Shown here piece by piece: positions 22,545 through 31,767 of a stretch of 35,928 nucleotides of DNA. This DNA comes from Brasilonema sp. UFV-L1 (lineage in GTDB: Bacteria > Cyanobacteriota > Cyanobacteriia > Cyanobacteriales > Nostocaceae), in NCBI RefSeq assembly GCF_012912105.1, contig NZ_QMEA01000310.1:1-35928 (forward strand). Reading direction: 5' to 3'. Within the stretch, counting starts at the first letter, position 1, and the number at the start of each line of letters is the position of its first letter. A program made the position numbers and the translations under genes. Below the pieces are notes generated by a model. That model did not search any database. It was not told where the DNA came from and was given only the letters and a program-made list of their open reading frames with translations.

Positions 22545-25500
22545 AATTCCACCTCTTCTCGCTCTTGTCCTGTATTTCCAGTCTTATCTAAACCTTTTAC
22601 CGCCCAACACATTGTGTCAATGTACCTAGCAAGCTGTGCCACAGTCGGTGCTTCAAACAAGTTACGTACAGTCACATCTATTTGGAGGGTATCACGGATT
22701 CGGGAAGTCAGCTGAGTTGCTAGTAGAGAATGACCGCCCAATTCAAAGAAATTATCGTGAATACCTACTTGCTCTTTTCCCAACACCTTAGCCCAAATTT
22801 CTACAAGCAACTCTTCAAGGCGCGTCTGTGGTGCTACATAATCTTGTTTATCAAAAATGAGTGAATCGGGAACTCTTAAAGCACAGCGATCCACTTTGCC
22901 ATTAGGTGTTAGCGCAAAAGATTCTAGTATTACATAAGCTCTTGGTACCATGTATTCTGGTAACTTCTGTTTCAAAAATTGGCGAAGTTCATTTATCAGT
23001 GCTGAGTGAGAAGTTCCACTCAGGACTCGACACTCAGGACTCGGAACAATATAAGCAACCAAAAGCTGATCACCAGGTATCTCTTCTGTAACAATGACTA
23101 CTGTTTCTTCCACTGCTGAGTGTTGACTCAGAACCGCTTCAATCTCTCCCAACTCGATGCGGAAGCCGCGAATCTTGACTTGATTGTCAATGCGACCTAA
23201 AAATTCAATATTGCCATCTGGTAAATAGCGGGCTAAGTCACCCGTTTTATAAAGACGTGCTTTTGGGAGAAACCCAGTTTCTGGAACTGTAATGAAGCGT
23301 TCAGCAGTTAACTCAGGGCGGTTGAGATATTCTCGTGCTAGTCCATCACCGCCAATATACAACTCGCCAACAACGCCAATGGGTACAGGCTGTAAATGGG
23401 TATCTAGCAGATAAATCTGTGTGTTCGTAATGGGGCGACCAATGGGAATAGATGTGGCTGATTCTGATAATTCTTGCACACAGTAATAAGAAGAAAATGT
23501 TGTACTTTCTGTAGGACCATAAACATGAATTAATCGTTTTGGTGAACCATTTTTGAGAACCTTTTTAACCCACCTGGTATCAACAGTCTCACCGCCAAAG
23601 AGCAAGTATCGTAACGGAGCAAAAGCTTGCGGAACATCTCTAGCAATTTGTTGAAATAATGCCGTAGTCAAAAACAGAATGCTAATGCCTTTTTGTTGTA
23701 TTTGTAATGTCAATTCGTGAGGCGAAAGAGTTACATCTTTGCTAATTCCAACAAGTTGAGCGCCGTTAAGTAGCGCTCCCCAAATCTCGAATGTCGCTGC
23801 ATCGAAGGAAGTATTCGAGGCTTGGGCAATTTTATCAGTAGGTTCTAATTTTACATAGTTTGTGTTGCACACAAGCCGATTTACAGCTTTGTGAGCCACA
23901 GCCACTCCCTTAGGCTTTCCTGTAGAGCCAGAAGTGTAAATGACATAGGCTAAATTGTTAGACTTTACACTGCTTTTGGGGTTTTCTTCGCTTTCTTTGG
24001 TAATTGATTCCCAGTCCTTATCTAGAGAAATTATCGGGTTTGAGAAGTCCTCAAAATGCTTGAGCAACTTTTCCTGTGTCAGCAATACAGTAACTTGTGC
24101 ATCTTCTAGCATGAATTTCAGGCGCTCTTGAGGATAGCTAGGGTCTAAAGGTACATAAGCACCTCCTGCTTTTAAAATCCCCAGCAACCCCACAATCATT
24201 TCTACAGATTGTGGAATGCAAATGCCTACTAAAACATCTGAACCTACCCCCAATTTTTGCAAGTGATGTGCTAGTTGGTTGCTGCGAATATTTAACTCCA
24301 GATAGGTAAGTTGCTCGTTTTCAAATATTATTGCTACGGAATCAGGATGCTGCTTTACTTGATTTTCAAATAACTGATGGATACACTTATCTTGAGGATA
24401 ATCTGCTTGGGTGTCATTCCATTCAATTAGCAACTGATGAGCTTCTGCTTCGCTCAATAGCTGTAAATTTCCGATGCGTTGTTCTGGATTAGCAACAATG
24501 CCTGACAATAGTGTTTTAAAATGTCCCAGCATCCGGGTCATGGTGGCTTTCTCAAACAAATCTGTGTTGTAAACCATTACGCCTCTAATACCCTCGGAAT
24601 GCTCCCAGTTTGCCCCCCATAAACTCCTGAAATCCTCAGAAGACTTCCACAGGTGTAACTCCAAATCAAAGCGCGTTGTTTTAAAGTCAATATTCACAAA
24701 ACTAGGCACTAACCCAGGTAGTTCTAGCGCCGACATTGGCGCATTCTCGAAACCAAACACCACTTGAAATAACGGATGATGGCTTAAGTTTCGCTCTGGA
24801 TGCAATTCCTCAACTAGCTTTTCAAAAGGCAAATCTTGGTGGCTATATGCTCCTAGTGTTACCTCCCGTATTCTGCCTAGTAGTTCCCTAAAGGTGGGGT
24901 TGCCAGATAAGTTAGTGCGTAGCACCAAACTATTGACAAAAAAACCAATGAGTCCTTCAATTTCGCTGTGGTTACGGTTAGCAATTGGCGAACCGACTGC
25001 AATATCTTCCTGATGTGTGTAGTGGTAAAGTAATGTTCCAAATGCTGCCAGCAGCGTCATAAATAAGGTAACACCTTCTTGCTGCGACAGCGCCTGAAGT
25101 GCATTACTTAAGTTTTTCGGTAACTCTAGAAATTGTGTTGCTCCTTGATAGTTTTGTATAGCTGGTCGCGGTTTGTCGGTAGGCAGATGTAGCATCGAAA
25201 TACCGTTTAATTGCTGCCGCCAGTAAGCTAACTGAGTTTGGAGTACTTCTCCTTGCAACCACTCGCGCTGCCATTCGGCGAAGTCAGCGTACTGAAGAGG
25301 TAGTTCCAACAGAGGTGTAAGTCCTGCGGACAGGCACTCTCGGCGCGTAGCGTCTTTGGAGGAGATAGCCTGCTTTTGTACAAAAGCTGTGTACAGCGTT
25401 CCCAGTTCCCGAATCAGGACCCCAATAGACCAATCGTCGCAGATAATGTGGTGCATATTCAGCAATAAAATATGTTCTGTCTCCCAAAGCACAAGCAGCA

Positions 25501-25873
25501 TCACTCGCAGCAACGGTCCAGAGGACAAGTCGAAAGGATGTTCAATCTCTGCGGTGACAACGCGCTTTGCTTGTGTTTCCCGTTCGTTTGCTGGTAACTG
25601 CCGCAGGTCTAATACAGAAAGGGGTATGGTTAAGGAGGGTGCAATTACCTGCACGGGTTGCCCCTCCAACACCGTAAAAGTAGTGCGTAATGCTTCGTGG
25701 CGACGTACAATTTCGTTAAAGGTCTGTTCTAGTGCCGCTAAGTTAAGCGAACCTGTCAAGCGAATGACTGTCGGCACATTATAAATGGCATTGCCAGGTA
25801 TCAACTGGTCGAGGAACCACAGCCGCTGTTGGGCAAAAGATGCAGGAAAGACGAAGACCTCTTCAGAAGACAT
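22541..25873 (-). CDS. NRPS module C-A-PCP (predicted Ile/Val)
   Basis: 1110 aa, ATG start after AAGGAG. Condensation domain ~8-440 (motif HHIICDDWS, with D in place of the usual G of HHxxxDG), adenylation ~480-950 (IYTSGSTGKPKG), PCP ~990-1060 (DNFFELGGHSLLATQ). Specificity positions read D-A-F-F-L-G-V-T-F-K, close to Ile/Val codes in cyanobacterial NRPSs. The C-terminus GQEREEVEF is an acidic short tail of the kind that docks to TubC-type N-terminal domains, so it should feed the 1602-aa protein. There is no N-terminal docking domain and no loading module, so an acyl starter or an outside module is needed. Residues about 168-188 are a palindrome-encoded insertion. Confidence 0.93.
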   Translation of the reverse strand: MSSEEVFVFPASFAQQRLWFLDQLIPGNAIYNVPTVIRLTGSLNLAALEQTFNEIVRRHEALRTTFTVLEGQPVQVIAPSLTIPLSVLDLRQLPANERETQAKRVVTAEIEHPFDLSSGPLLRVMLLVLWETEHILLLNMHHIICDDWSIGVLIRELGTLYTAFVQKQAISSKDATRRECLSAGLTPLLELPLQYADFAEWQREWLQGEVLQTQLAYWRQQLNGISMLHLPTDKPRPAIQNYQGATQFLELPKNLSNALQALSQQEGVTLFMTLLAAFGTLLYHYTHQEDIAVGSPIANRNHSEIEGLIGFFVNSLVLRTNLSGNPTFRELLGRIREVTLGAYSHQDLPFEKLVEELHPERNLSHHPLFQVVFGFENAPMSALELPGLVPSFVNIDFKTTRFDLELHLWKSSEDFRSLWGANWEHSEGIRGVMVYNTDLFEKATMTRMLGHFKTLLSGIVANPEQRIGNLQLLSEAEAHQLLIEWNDTQADYPQDKCIHQLFENQVKQHPDSVAIIFENEQLTYLELNIRSNQLAHHLQKLGVGSDVLVGICIPQSVEMIVGLLGILKAGGAYVPLDPSYPQERLKFMLEDAQVTVLLTQEKLLKHFEDFSNPIISLDKDWESITKESEENPKSSVKSNNLAYVIYTSGSTGKPKGVAVAHKAVNRLVCNTNYVKLEPTDKIAQASNTSFDAATFEIWGALLNGAQLVGISKDVTLSPHELTLQIQQKGISILFLTTALFQQIARDVPQAFAPLRYLLFGGETVDTRWVKKVLKNGSPKRLIHVYGPTESTTFSSYYCVQELSESATSIPIGRPITNTQIYLLDTHLQPVPIGVVGELYIGGDGLAREYLNRPELTAERFITVPETGFLPKARLYKTGDLARYLPDGNIEFLGRIDNQVKIRGFRIELGEIEAVLSQHSAVEETVVIVTEEIPGDQLLVAYIVPSPECRVLSGTSHSALINELRQFLKQKLPEYMVPRAYVILESFALTPNGKVDRCALRVPDSLIFDKQDYVAPQTRLEELLVEIWAKVLGKEQVGIHDNFFELGGHSLLATQLTSRIRDTLQIDVTVRNLFEAPTVAQLARYIDTMCWAVKGLDKTGNTGQEREEVEF
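25309..25370. repeat. Palindromic repeat inserted in-frame in the 1110-aa NRPS gene
   Basis: Contains GTAAGTCCTGCGGACAGGC (25317-25335) and CGCGTAGCGTCT just after, encoding DATRRECLSAGLTP between TAF and ELPLQYADFA of the condensation domain. 22 bases (25314-25335) are identical to 29836-29857 in the 1419-aa NRPS gene, at the same protein position. The 1602-aa NRPS lacks it. Confidence 0.7.
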
Positions 25874-25919
25874 ATTGCTCCTTCTACTTTCTTATAACTT
25901 TTTTATAATGGTGTGTCTC

Positions 25920-26209
25920 ATACCAATTCTCTGTAAACTTGCACTTAATACTTACTCTTTCACTCGGGCGCGTGCTTGGCGACGCCAGTCGCCTACGGAG
26001 GGAAAGCCGTCATTCGCGCTGGCGAGTCTTGGCGGTACCCTGCGGGAAGCCCTCCGGGGAAGACCGGAGGTCTCGCTGCGAAGGGCGGGGGTTCGCAATC
26101 GACGGGAACCGCCAAGACTGCGACCCCCTCACCGCTGCGCGTCTACGTTTAATAAATATTAAGTGCATCTATGGCACTTTACGGGCAAGCTATCATGGAG
26201 AATTGGTAT
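25920..26209. mobile_element. MITE-like element between NRPS genes
   Basis: 290 bp with terminal inverted repeats ATACCAATTCTC (25920-25931) and GAGAATTGGTAT (26198-26209), and inner arms TGCACTTAATA (25940-25950) and TATTAAGTGCA (26157-26167). The centre is GC-rich, with its own inverted repeats (AGTCTTGGCGGT and ACCGCCAAGACT). No open frame encodes a transposase. The right terminal repeat supplies the last codons and stop of the 1419-aa NRPS gene. Confidence 0.7.
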
Positions 26210-29200
26210 CAATACACGCTTTTAGTTGTTCGGCAAGAACCTTTATATGGGGTTTTCTCAGCATAGTTAGATGATTACCAGGTATCATATGAATTTCTGT
26301 TCCTCCAATAGCTAATTTATCCCAACCCATACTTGGATCTCGCTCAGCAGTGCTTGATTGAGCGTTTGTTCTAAAAAGAGTGATTTGCTTAGGGTATGCT
26401 TGCGGAACATAGTTGAGCGCTGCTTGGCTGTTGGCATAGAAAACACGAAGCATTGGGCGAATTGTTAACTCGCTTAAAATCTGTGATTTGGACTCCTTAG
26501 ATATAAGGTTTGCTGTGGCAGCCTCTCCCAGGATAAAGTGTGAGAACAGATTAATTTCGAGCCATTGAACAAACTTATTAAAAATAGGAATACCAGAAGT
26601 TACACTGTTAATTCGGTTCTTGCTAGGAGCGGTCATTAGATAAAAATAATCGAGGAAAAATGGCCATATAGATCGCACTACTGTAGTGAGAAGAAACTTA
26701 AAACCATTGCCAAAAGAAGGTATATTACCGGGAACTGGTGCTAAAGTGTCAAGCACAGCAAGTAAAGCCACTTCATCCCCAGACTTTTGGAGTTGAGTCG
26801 CCATCTCAAAAGCAACCAAACCTCCAAAAGACCAACCTCCTAAAAAATAAGGACCTTTCGGCTGCACTTTACGCAATGCTTCAATGTAATGAGCAGCCAT
26901 GTCCTCAATGCGAGTGAGTGGAGAACTTTTTCTGTCCATGCCAATGGGTTGTAGCCCATAAAATGGTTGATTCGTCCCCAAATGATGAGCTAATTCGTAA
27001 TAAGGAAAGACAACACCAAAGATTGGATGGACACAGAAAAAAGGTGGATTTGAACCAGTAGGCTGAATCGCAACTAAGGGAGACCAAGGCAGAGAATCTG
27101 TTTCTTGGCATAAAGAAGTTGCTAAATTTTCAATTGTTGGATTTAAAAACAGGGTAGATAGTGACAAATCACGCTCAAATTGCTTGTTTATCCGCTCTAG
27201 GAGGCGTACAGCCAGCAGCGAATTTCCTCCTAAGTCAAAGAAGTTGTCGTAAATACCCACACGCTCAATGTTAAGGACTTCAGCCCAGATTTTTGCTAAT
27301 GTTGACTCGGTTGGAGTACGAGGAGCAATAAAGGCTTTATCTGTTGAGATATTAGTGGGAGTATTCAACGTTTCTAGCGCCAAGCGATCCACTTTGCCAT
27401 GAGCCGTTAGTGGCAGAGAATCTAGCAGGACAAAAGCTCTTGGCAGCATGTATTCTGGTAATTTTTCTTTTAAGAATTCACGTAGTTCAATGGTTGTTAA
27501 TGCCTGCTTTAAGTTAGGAACAATATAAGCCACCAAGTACTTATCACCAGATACATTCTCTTTAGCAATGACTACTACTTTTTGCACGCTTTGATGCTGA
27601 CTCAGTACTTTTTCAATCTCTGCCAACTCGATGCGAAATCCACGAATTTTTACCTGATTGTCGATGCGACCTAAAAATTCAATATTACCATCTGCTCGAT
27701 AACGAGCTAAATCACCTGTCTTGTAAAGTCGCGTTCCCTCTTTATCACTAAAAGGATTGGGAATAAATTGTTCAGCAGTTAATTCGGAACGGTTGAGGTA
27801 AGCTCGCGCCAGTCCATCACCACTGATATATAATTCGCCAGGAATTCCGATTGGTACAGGTTGTAAATGCTTATCTAATATATAGATTTGAGTGTTAGCA
27901 ATAGGACGACCAATGTGTGGTTTTTCACTCATAGCACTCATTTCTGCAACGGTTGACCAAACAGTTGCTTCCGTCGGTCCATAAGCGTTAAAAAACCGAC
28001 GACCAGAGTTCCACCAACGTTTTATAATATCCTCAGAACAGAGTTCACCTGCACAAATGATAGTTTGCAATGCAGGAAGTGATTCTTTTGGTAGGACTGC
28101 CAACACGGCTGGTGGAAGGGTGACGTGAGTAATAGCTTTTTCGCGCAGTAGTTGGATTAAAGCTTGTCCGGGTAAAAGAAATTCTTTCTTTGCTAAATAA
28201 AGAGTTGCTCCTGTTTGCAGTGCCATGACAATCTCAAAAATTGAGGCATCGAAACTTAATGATGCGAATTGCAGAATGCGGTGAGGAGGTTGCAAGTTGA
28301 AAACCGAAATCTGAGCTTGTGCTAAGTTGGACAGTCCTCGGTGCGGGAGCAAAACGCCTTTAGGCTTTCCTGTTGAGCCAGAGGTGTAGATAACGTAAGC
28401 TAGGTTGTCAGGTGTTACACTACTGGTTAGATTTTCCTGGCTTTGGGAAGTGTAGTGCAAAGCAGATCCGTGGGCATTTGCTTCTTTATCGTTATCCAAG
28501 GAAACTACAGATAAGCAAACTACAGATAAGCAAACTACAGATACCGAAGTCTTCCCCAAACGTTCAAAGAATTGTTCAAAGAATTGTTGCTGAGTTAACA
28601 AGACTGTTACTTGAGCATCTTCTAGCATGAAGTTAAGACGCTCCTGAGGATAGGTGGGATCTAAAGGCAGGTATGCTCCACCCGCCTTGAGGATGCCTAA
28701 TATTGCGACTATCATCTCCAAAGAACGCTCTACGCAGATGCCAACTAAAACATCCGGGGCTACCCCCAGTTGTTGCAGGTGATGTGCAAGTTGGTTAGCT
28801 CGGATATTTAGTTCTCGGTAGGTTAACTGCTTGTGTACTCTACGAGTAGAAGCGCTCTGAACGTCAACAAAAACTACTGCTATGGCATCAGGAGTTTGCT
28901 CCACCTGCGCTTCAAATAACTGATGAAAACACTTGTTTTGTGGCTCATCTGTGCTGGTATTATTCCAATCAATCAATAATTGCTGCCTTTGGAGCGCAGT
29001 CAGTAAAGGCAAGTCTGTTAGGTGCTGTTGTGGATCAGTGACAATACTTTCTAGCAGTGTTTGGAAATGTCCTATCATCCGGGTAATGGTGGCATCATCA
29101 AATAAATCCGTGCTATACACCACTTGTCCTTTAAGACTTTCCAAGTCCTGCCACAGGTGAAACTCCAAATCAAGCTTTGCGGTTTGGCTGTCGAACTCGA

Positions 29201-30452
29201 ACAGCGAAAGCGTTAACCCAGGTAGCTTTAGCGCTTCAATAGGAGTGTTTTGCAGGCTAAATACAACTTGGAACAAGGGATGGCGACTTAAATCTCTCAG
29301 GCAGTGCAGTTCCTCCACCAGCTTTTCAAAAGGCAAGTCCTGATGAGCATAGGCTCCCAAGGTTATCTCTCGCACTCGATTCAACAGTTCCCGAAATGTC
29401 GGGTTGCCTGACAAATCAGTTCGCAGCACCAAGCTATTGACAAAAAAACCAATTAACCCTTCTATTTCGCTACGACTGCGATTGGCAATAGGTGAACCTA
29501 CTGTAACATCCTCTTGCTGCGTGTAGCGATAGAGCAACGTTTGGAAAGCTGCTAGCAGTGTCATGAACAACGTAACGCCTTCTTGGTGGCTAAGTGCTTC
29601 TAGTGCCTGACTCAAAGATTGCGGTAGTTCTAGAAATTTTTTTGCTCCCCTGTATGTTGGCACTGCTGGTCTTGGTCGGTCGGTAGGGAAATTCAGCACC
29701 GAGACACCGTTCAATTGCTTTTGCCAGTAAGCTAACTGAGTTTGTAGCGGCGAAAAGTCTTGCGTCCCTACTGTTTGTAGCCACTCGCGCTGCCATTGGG
29801 CGAAATCCGCATACTGGATGGGTAGTTCCTTTAGGGGTGTAAGTCCTGCGGACAGGCTGCCCCAACGCGTAGCGTCTGGGCAGGAGTTAAGCTTGTCCTC
29901 TACAAAAGCTGTGTAGAGTGCCCCCAGTTCTTTAATTAGCACTCCAATAGACCAGCCATCGGCAACAATATGATGTAGATTCAGCAACAGCACATATTCT
30001 ACTTCATCCACTTGTAGCAGCGTCACTCGCAGCAATGGTCCGGTGGTTAGATTGAAAGGACGTTGAGCCTCTTCGGTTGCTAGTTGCCGCGCTTGTGTTT
30101 CGCGTTCTTGGCTTTCGAGATTGCGTAGGTCTATTATGGGAAGGGGTATGGTTAAGGTAGGAGATATTGCCTGCACGGGTTGCCCCTCTACCATAACAAA
30201 CGTCGTGCGTAAGGTTTCGTGGCGGCGTACAATTTCGTTGAATGTCCCCTGTAGTGCTGCTAAGTTGAGGGAACCTGTCAGGCGAAGTGCTGTTGACACA
30301 TTGTAAAATGGATTGCCCGGTGCTAGCTGGTCGAGAAACCATAGCCGCTGCTGGGCAAAAGATGTGGGAAAGACGAAAACTTCTACTTCTTCAGAAGAAT
30401 TGAGTTTTTCTTCAGTAGCCGTAGAGAAATTACTGGGAATATACTGGCTCAT
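26193..30452 (-). CDS. NRPS terminal module C-A-PCP-TE
   Basis: 1419 aa. Condensation ~28-470 (LHHIVADGWS intact), adenylation ~500-1010 (YTSGSTGKPKG), PCP ~1040-1110 (DNFFDLGGNSLLAVR), thioesterase ~1130-1410 with PFFCVHPIFG, nucleophile in GWSFGG, acid in LAVLDTLAP and histidine in IPGNHLTML. Specificity positions read D-A-F-T-I-A-A-V-W-K, nearest to Phe-like codes (DAWTIAA..K) but altered at two positions, so the substrate is uncertain, perhaps aromatic. The TE makes it the last module although its gene is first in transcription. ATG start with no strong ribosome site. In-frame repeats are present (187-208, and a VVCLS triplet near residue 650). The last codons come from the MITE-like right end. 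Confidence 0.93.
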   Translation of the reverse strand: MSQYIPSNFSTATEEKLNSSEEVEVFVFPTSFAQQRLWFLDQLAPGNPFYNVSTALRLTGSLNLAALQGTFNEIVRRHETLRTTFVMVEGQPVQAISPTLTIPLPIIDLRNLESQERETQARQLATEEAQRPFNLTTGPLLRVTLLQVDEVEYVLLLNLHHIVADGWSIGVLIKELGALYTAFVEDKLNSCPDATRWGSLSAGLTPLKELPIQYADFAQWQREWLQTVGTQDFSPLQTQLAYWQKQLNGVSVLNFPTDRPRPAVPTYRGAKKFLELPQSLSQALEALSHQEGVTLFMTLLAAFQTLLYRYTQQEDVTVGSPIANRSRSEIEGLIGFFVNSLVLRTDLSGNPTFRELLNRVREITLGAYAHQDLPFEKLVEELHCLRDLSRHPLFQVVFSLQNTPIEALKLPGLTLSLFEFDSQTAKLDLEFHLWQDLESLKGQVVYSTDLFDDATITRMIGHFQTLLESIVTDPQQHLTDLPLLTALQRQQLLIDWNNTSTDEPQNKCFHQLFEAQVEQTPDAIAVVFVDVQSASTRRVHKQLTYRELNIRANQLAHHLQQLGVAPDVLVGICVERSLEMIVAILGILKAGGAYLPLDPTYPQERLNFMLEDAQVTVLLTQQQFFEQFFERLGKTSVSVVCLSVVCLSVVSLDNDKEANAHGSALHYTSQSQENLTSSVTPDNLAYVIYTSGSTGKPKGVLLPHRGLSNLAQAQISVFNLQPPHRILQFASLSFDASIFEIVMALQTGATLYLAKKEFLLPGQALIQLLREKAITHVTLPPAVLAVLPKESLPALQTIICAGELCSEDIIKRWWNSGRRFFNAYGPTEATVWSTVAEMSAMSEKPHIGRPIANTQIYILDKHLQPVPIGIPGELYISGDGLARAYLNRSELTAEQFIPNPFSDKEGTRLYKTGDLARYRADGNIEFLGRIDNQVKIRGFRIELAEIEKVLSQHQSVQKVVVIAKENVSGDKYLVAYIVPNLKQALTTIELREFLKEKLPEYMLPRAFVLLDSLPLTAHGKVDRLALETLNTPTNISTDKAFIAPRTPTESTLAKIWAEVLNIERVGIYDNFFDLGGNSLLAVRLLERINKQFERDLSLSTLFLNPTIENLATSLCQETDSLPWSPLVAIQPTGSNPPFFCVHPIFGVVFPYYELAHHLGTNQPFYGLQPIGMDRKSSPLTRIEDMAAHYIEALRKVQPKGPYFLGGWSFGGLVAFEMATQLQKSGDEVALLAVLDTLAPVPGNIPSFGNGFKFLLTTVVRSIWPFFLDYFYLMTAPSKNRINSVTSGIPIFNKFVQWLEINLFSHFILGEAATANLISKESKSQILSELTIRPMLRVFYANSQAALNYVPQAYPKQITLFRTNAQSSTAERDPSMGWDKLAIGGTEIHMIPGNHLTMLRKPHIKVLAEQLKACIDTNSP
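28501..28545. repeat. 15-bp tandem repeat x3 in NRPS gene
   Basis: AACTACAGATAAGCA-type units, encoding VVCLS-VVCLS-VVS on the minus strand. A 12-bp repeat (TTCAAAGAATTG twice, about 28562-28586), encoding FFEQFFER, lies beside it. Both are in a surface loop of the A domain and keep the frame. Confidence 0.75.
29828..29891. repeat. Palindromic repeat inserted in-frame in the 1419-aa NRPS gene
   Basis: Shares a 22-base identical stretch (29836-29857) with the repeat in the 1110-aa NRPS and encodes PDATRWGSLSAGLTP at the same position of the condensation domain. Contains CGCGTAGCGTCT. Confidence 0.7.
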
Positions 30453-30540
30453 AAGCGAATGGCACGGTTGTGTTGCAAAAACTTATGGAGAAGAAAAGAA
30501 CTGGATAGAAGAGTATTTACGCTATCCAAGATTTGACACT

Positions 30541-30572
30541 CCCCACCCTGCCTAACGGAGTCATCGGTGGGG
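30541..30572 (-). ncRNA. 3' hairpin of putative omega RNA, element 2
   Basis: On the minus strand CCCCACC (30572-30566) pairs with GGTGGGG (30547-30541), with a CC-GTTA-GG inner loop like element 1. It ends close to GAGTGTCAAA; the guide would start around 30530 (minus strand TCTTGGATAGCGT). Confidence 0.6.
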
Positions 30573-30582
30573 ATTCTACATT

Positions 30583-31767
30583 CTACGTCAGAACTTGCTC
30601 TACCAGGCTTGCACCAAGTAGAGTAGCGGTTTCAACTCCTGTAGCGTTTGTTCGGGATTGCCCATCCCTACCTTGCCTTGCAAGATTCAGAATATTTATC
30701 GCTGCATTGACATCTCTTTGCATCTCACATCCACAACTACATTTATGGGTACGGGTTGAAAGAGACTTTTTCACAATTGCTCCACAATCTGAACATTTTT
30801 GAGATGTCATCCTAGGATTGACGGCAACAACTGTAGTACCAAACTTTGCAGCAAAATATTCCAACCAACGACGAAATAGTGTCCAAGCTACATCATTGAT
30901 GGACTTCGCTAAACAGTGATTTTGTACCATGCCTTTGACATTCAAGTTTTCGTAGCCGACTAAAGCGTTAGCTTTGCATAAGGTTCGCGCCAATCTCTTA
31001 GAATGCTCTGTCCTCTGTCTACTTACTCTTAAATGCTTCTTTGCATATCTCCGTCGAGCTATTCGTCGTTGATTTTTACCTTTTTCTTTCTTGTATATCT
31101 GACGTTGAGCGTGTTTAATGGCTTTCTCTGCTTTGCGAAGAAACCTAGGATTCTCTTCATGATGTCCATTGGAATCAGAATAGAAAAATTCCAACCCAAC
31201 ATCAAGCCCCAGTTCACCATCAGCCGTTCTCTGTTCAGTCTTTACTTCAATGTCAACTGCAAATTGACAATAGTAACCATCTGCTTTACGAACTAATCGA
31301 ACTCGTTTAATGGATTTGACAGGATAGGTGTGAATGTCCCACTTCCCTAGTAGCTTGACTTCACCAATCCCTTTTTTATCTGTAAAGGTGATACGTCTTT
31401 TAGTCGGATGCAATGACCAGCCGCTAGTCTTATACTCGACTGAACGGTTATCTTTTTGAAATCTAGGAAAACCTTTCTTTCCAGGCTTCTTAGACTTGCA
31501 ATTATCATAGAATCGACTTATCGAAAGCCATGCTCTTTCTGTTGCAGACTGACAAGCCATTGAATTTAAGTCTTTAACAAATCCAAATTCTTTACGCAGT
31601 GCTGTTGAATAGTTATTTAGAGCAATCTTATCAATCTTGGACTCACTCCTGCCGTCCATCCAATATCTAATCGCTTTGTTACGGATGAATTGAGTAGTTC
31701 TAATAGCTTCATTAATAGCTTGATACTGCTGTCGTTTACCTTTCACTTTGTATTCTAAAACCAGCAC
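30583..31767 (-). CDS. tnpB: RNA-guided endonuclease TnpB
   Basis: 394 aa, GTG start with AAGGAGGTGAT just upstream (minus strand, 31784-31774), the same full Shine-Dalgarno as the first tnpB. RuvC residues are intact: D189 in LGLDVGLEFF, E273 in VGYENLNVKGMV, D352 in MQRDVNAAINI. Zinc finger CSDCG (325-329) and CSCGC (343-347). The N-terminal half is quite unlike that of the first TnpB, so the two are from different subfamilies. The 3' end runs close to the omega-RNA hairpin. It sits between the NRPS TE gene and the intact integrase, probably inserted there. Likely active nuclease. Confidence 0.93.
   Translation of the reverse strand: MLVLEYKVKGKRQQYQAINEAIRTTQFIRNKAIRYWMDGRSESKIDKIALNNYSTALRKEFGFVKDLNSMACQSATERAWLSISRFYDNCKSKKPGKKGFPRFQKDNRSVEYKTSGWSLHPTKRRITFTDKKGIGEVKLLGKWDIHTYPVKSIKRVRLVRKADGYYCQFAVDIEVKTEQRTADGELGLDVGLEFFYSDSNGHHEENPRFLRKAEKAIKHAQRQIYKKEKGKNQRRIARRRYAKKHLRVSRQRTEHSKRLARTLCKANALVGYENLNVKGMVQNHCLAKSINDVAWTLFRRWLEYFAAKFGTTVVAVNPRMTSQKCSDCGAIVKKSLSTRTHKCSCGCEMQRDVNAAINILNLARQGRDGQSRTNATGVETATLLGASLVEQVLT

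Noticed and set aside
25785-26274. Plus-strand frames across the MITE-like element
   Set aside because: GC-rich palindromes create open frames; no transposase motif and overlap with real NRPS genes.
29590-30342. Minus-strand frames overlapping the 1419-aa NRPS
   Set aside because: Alternative frames of a clear NRPS condensation domain.
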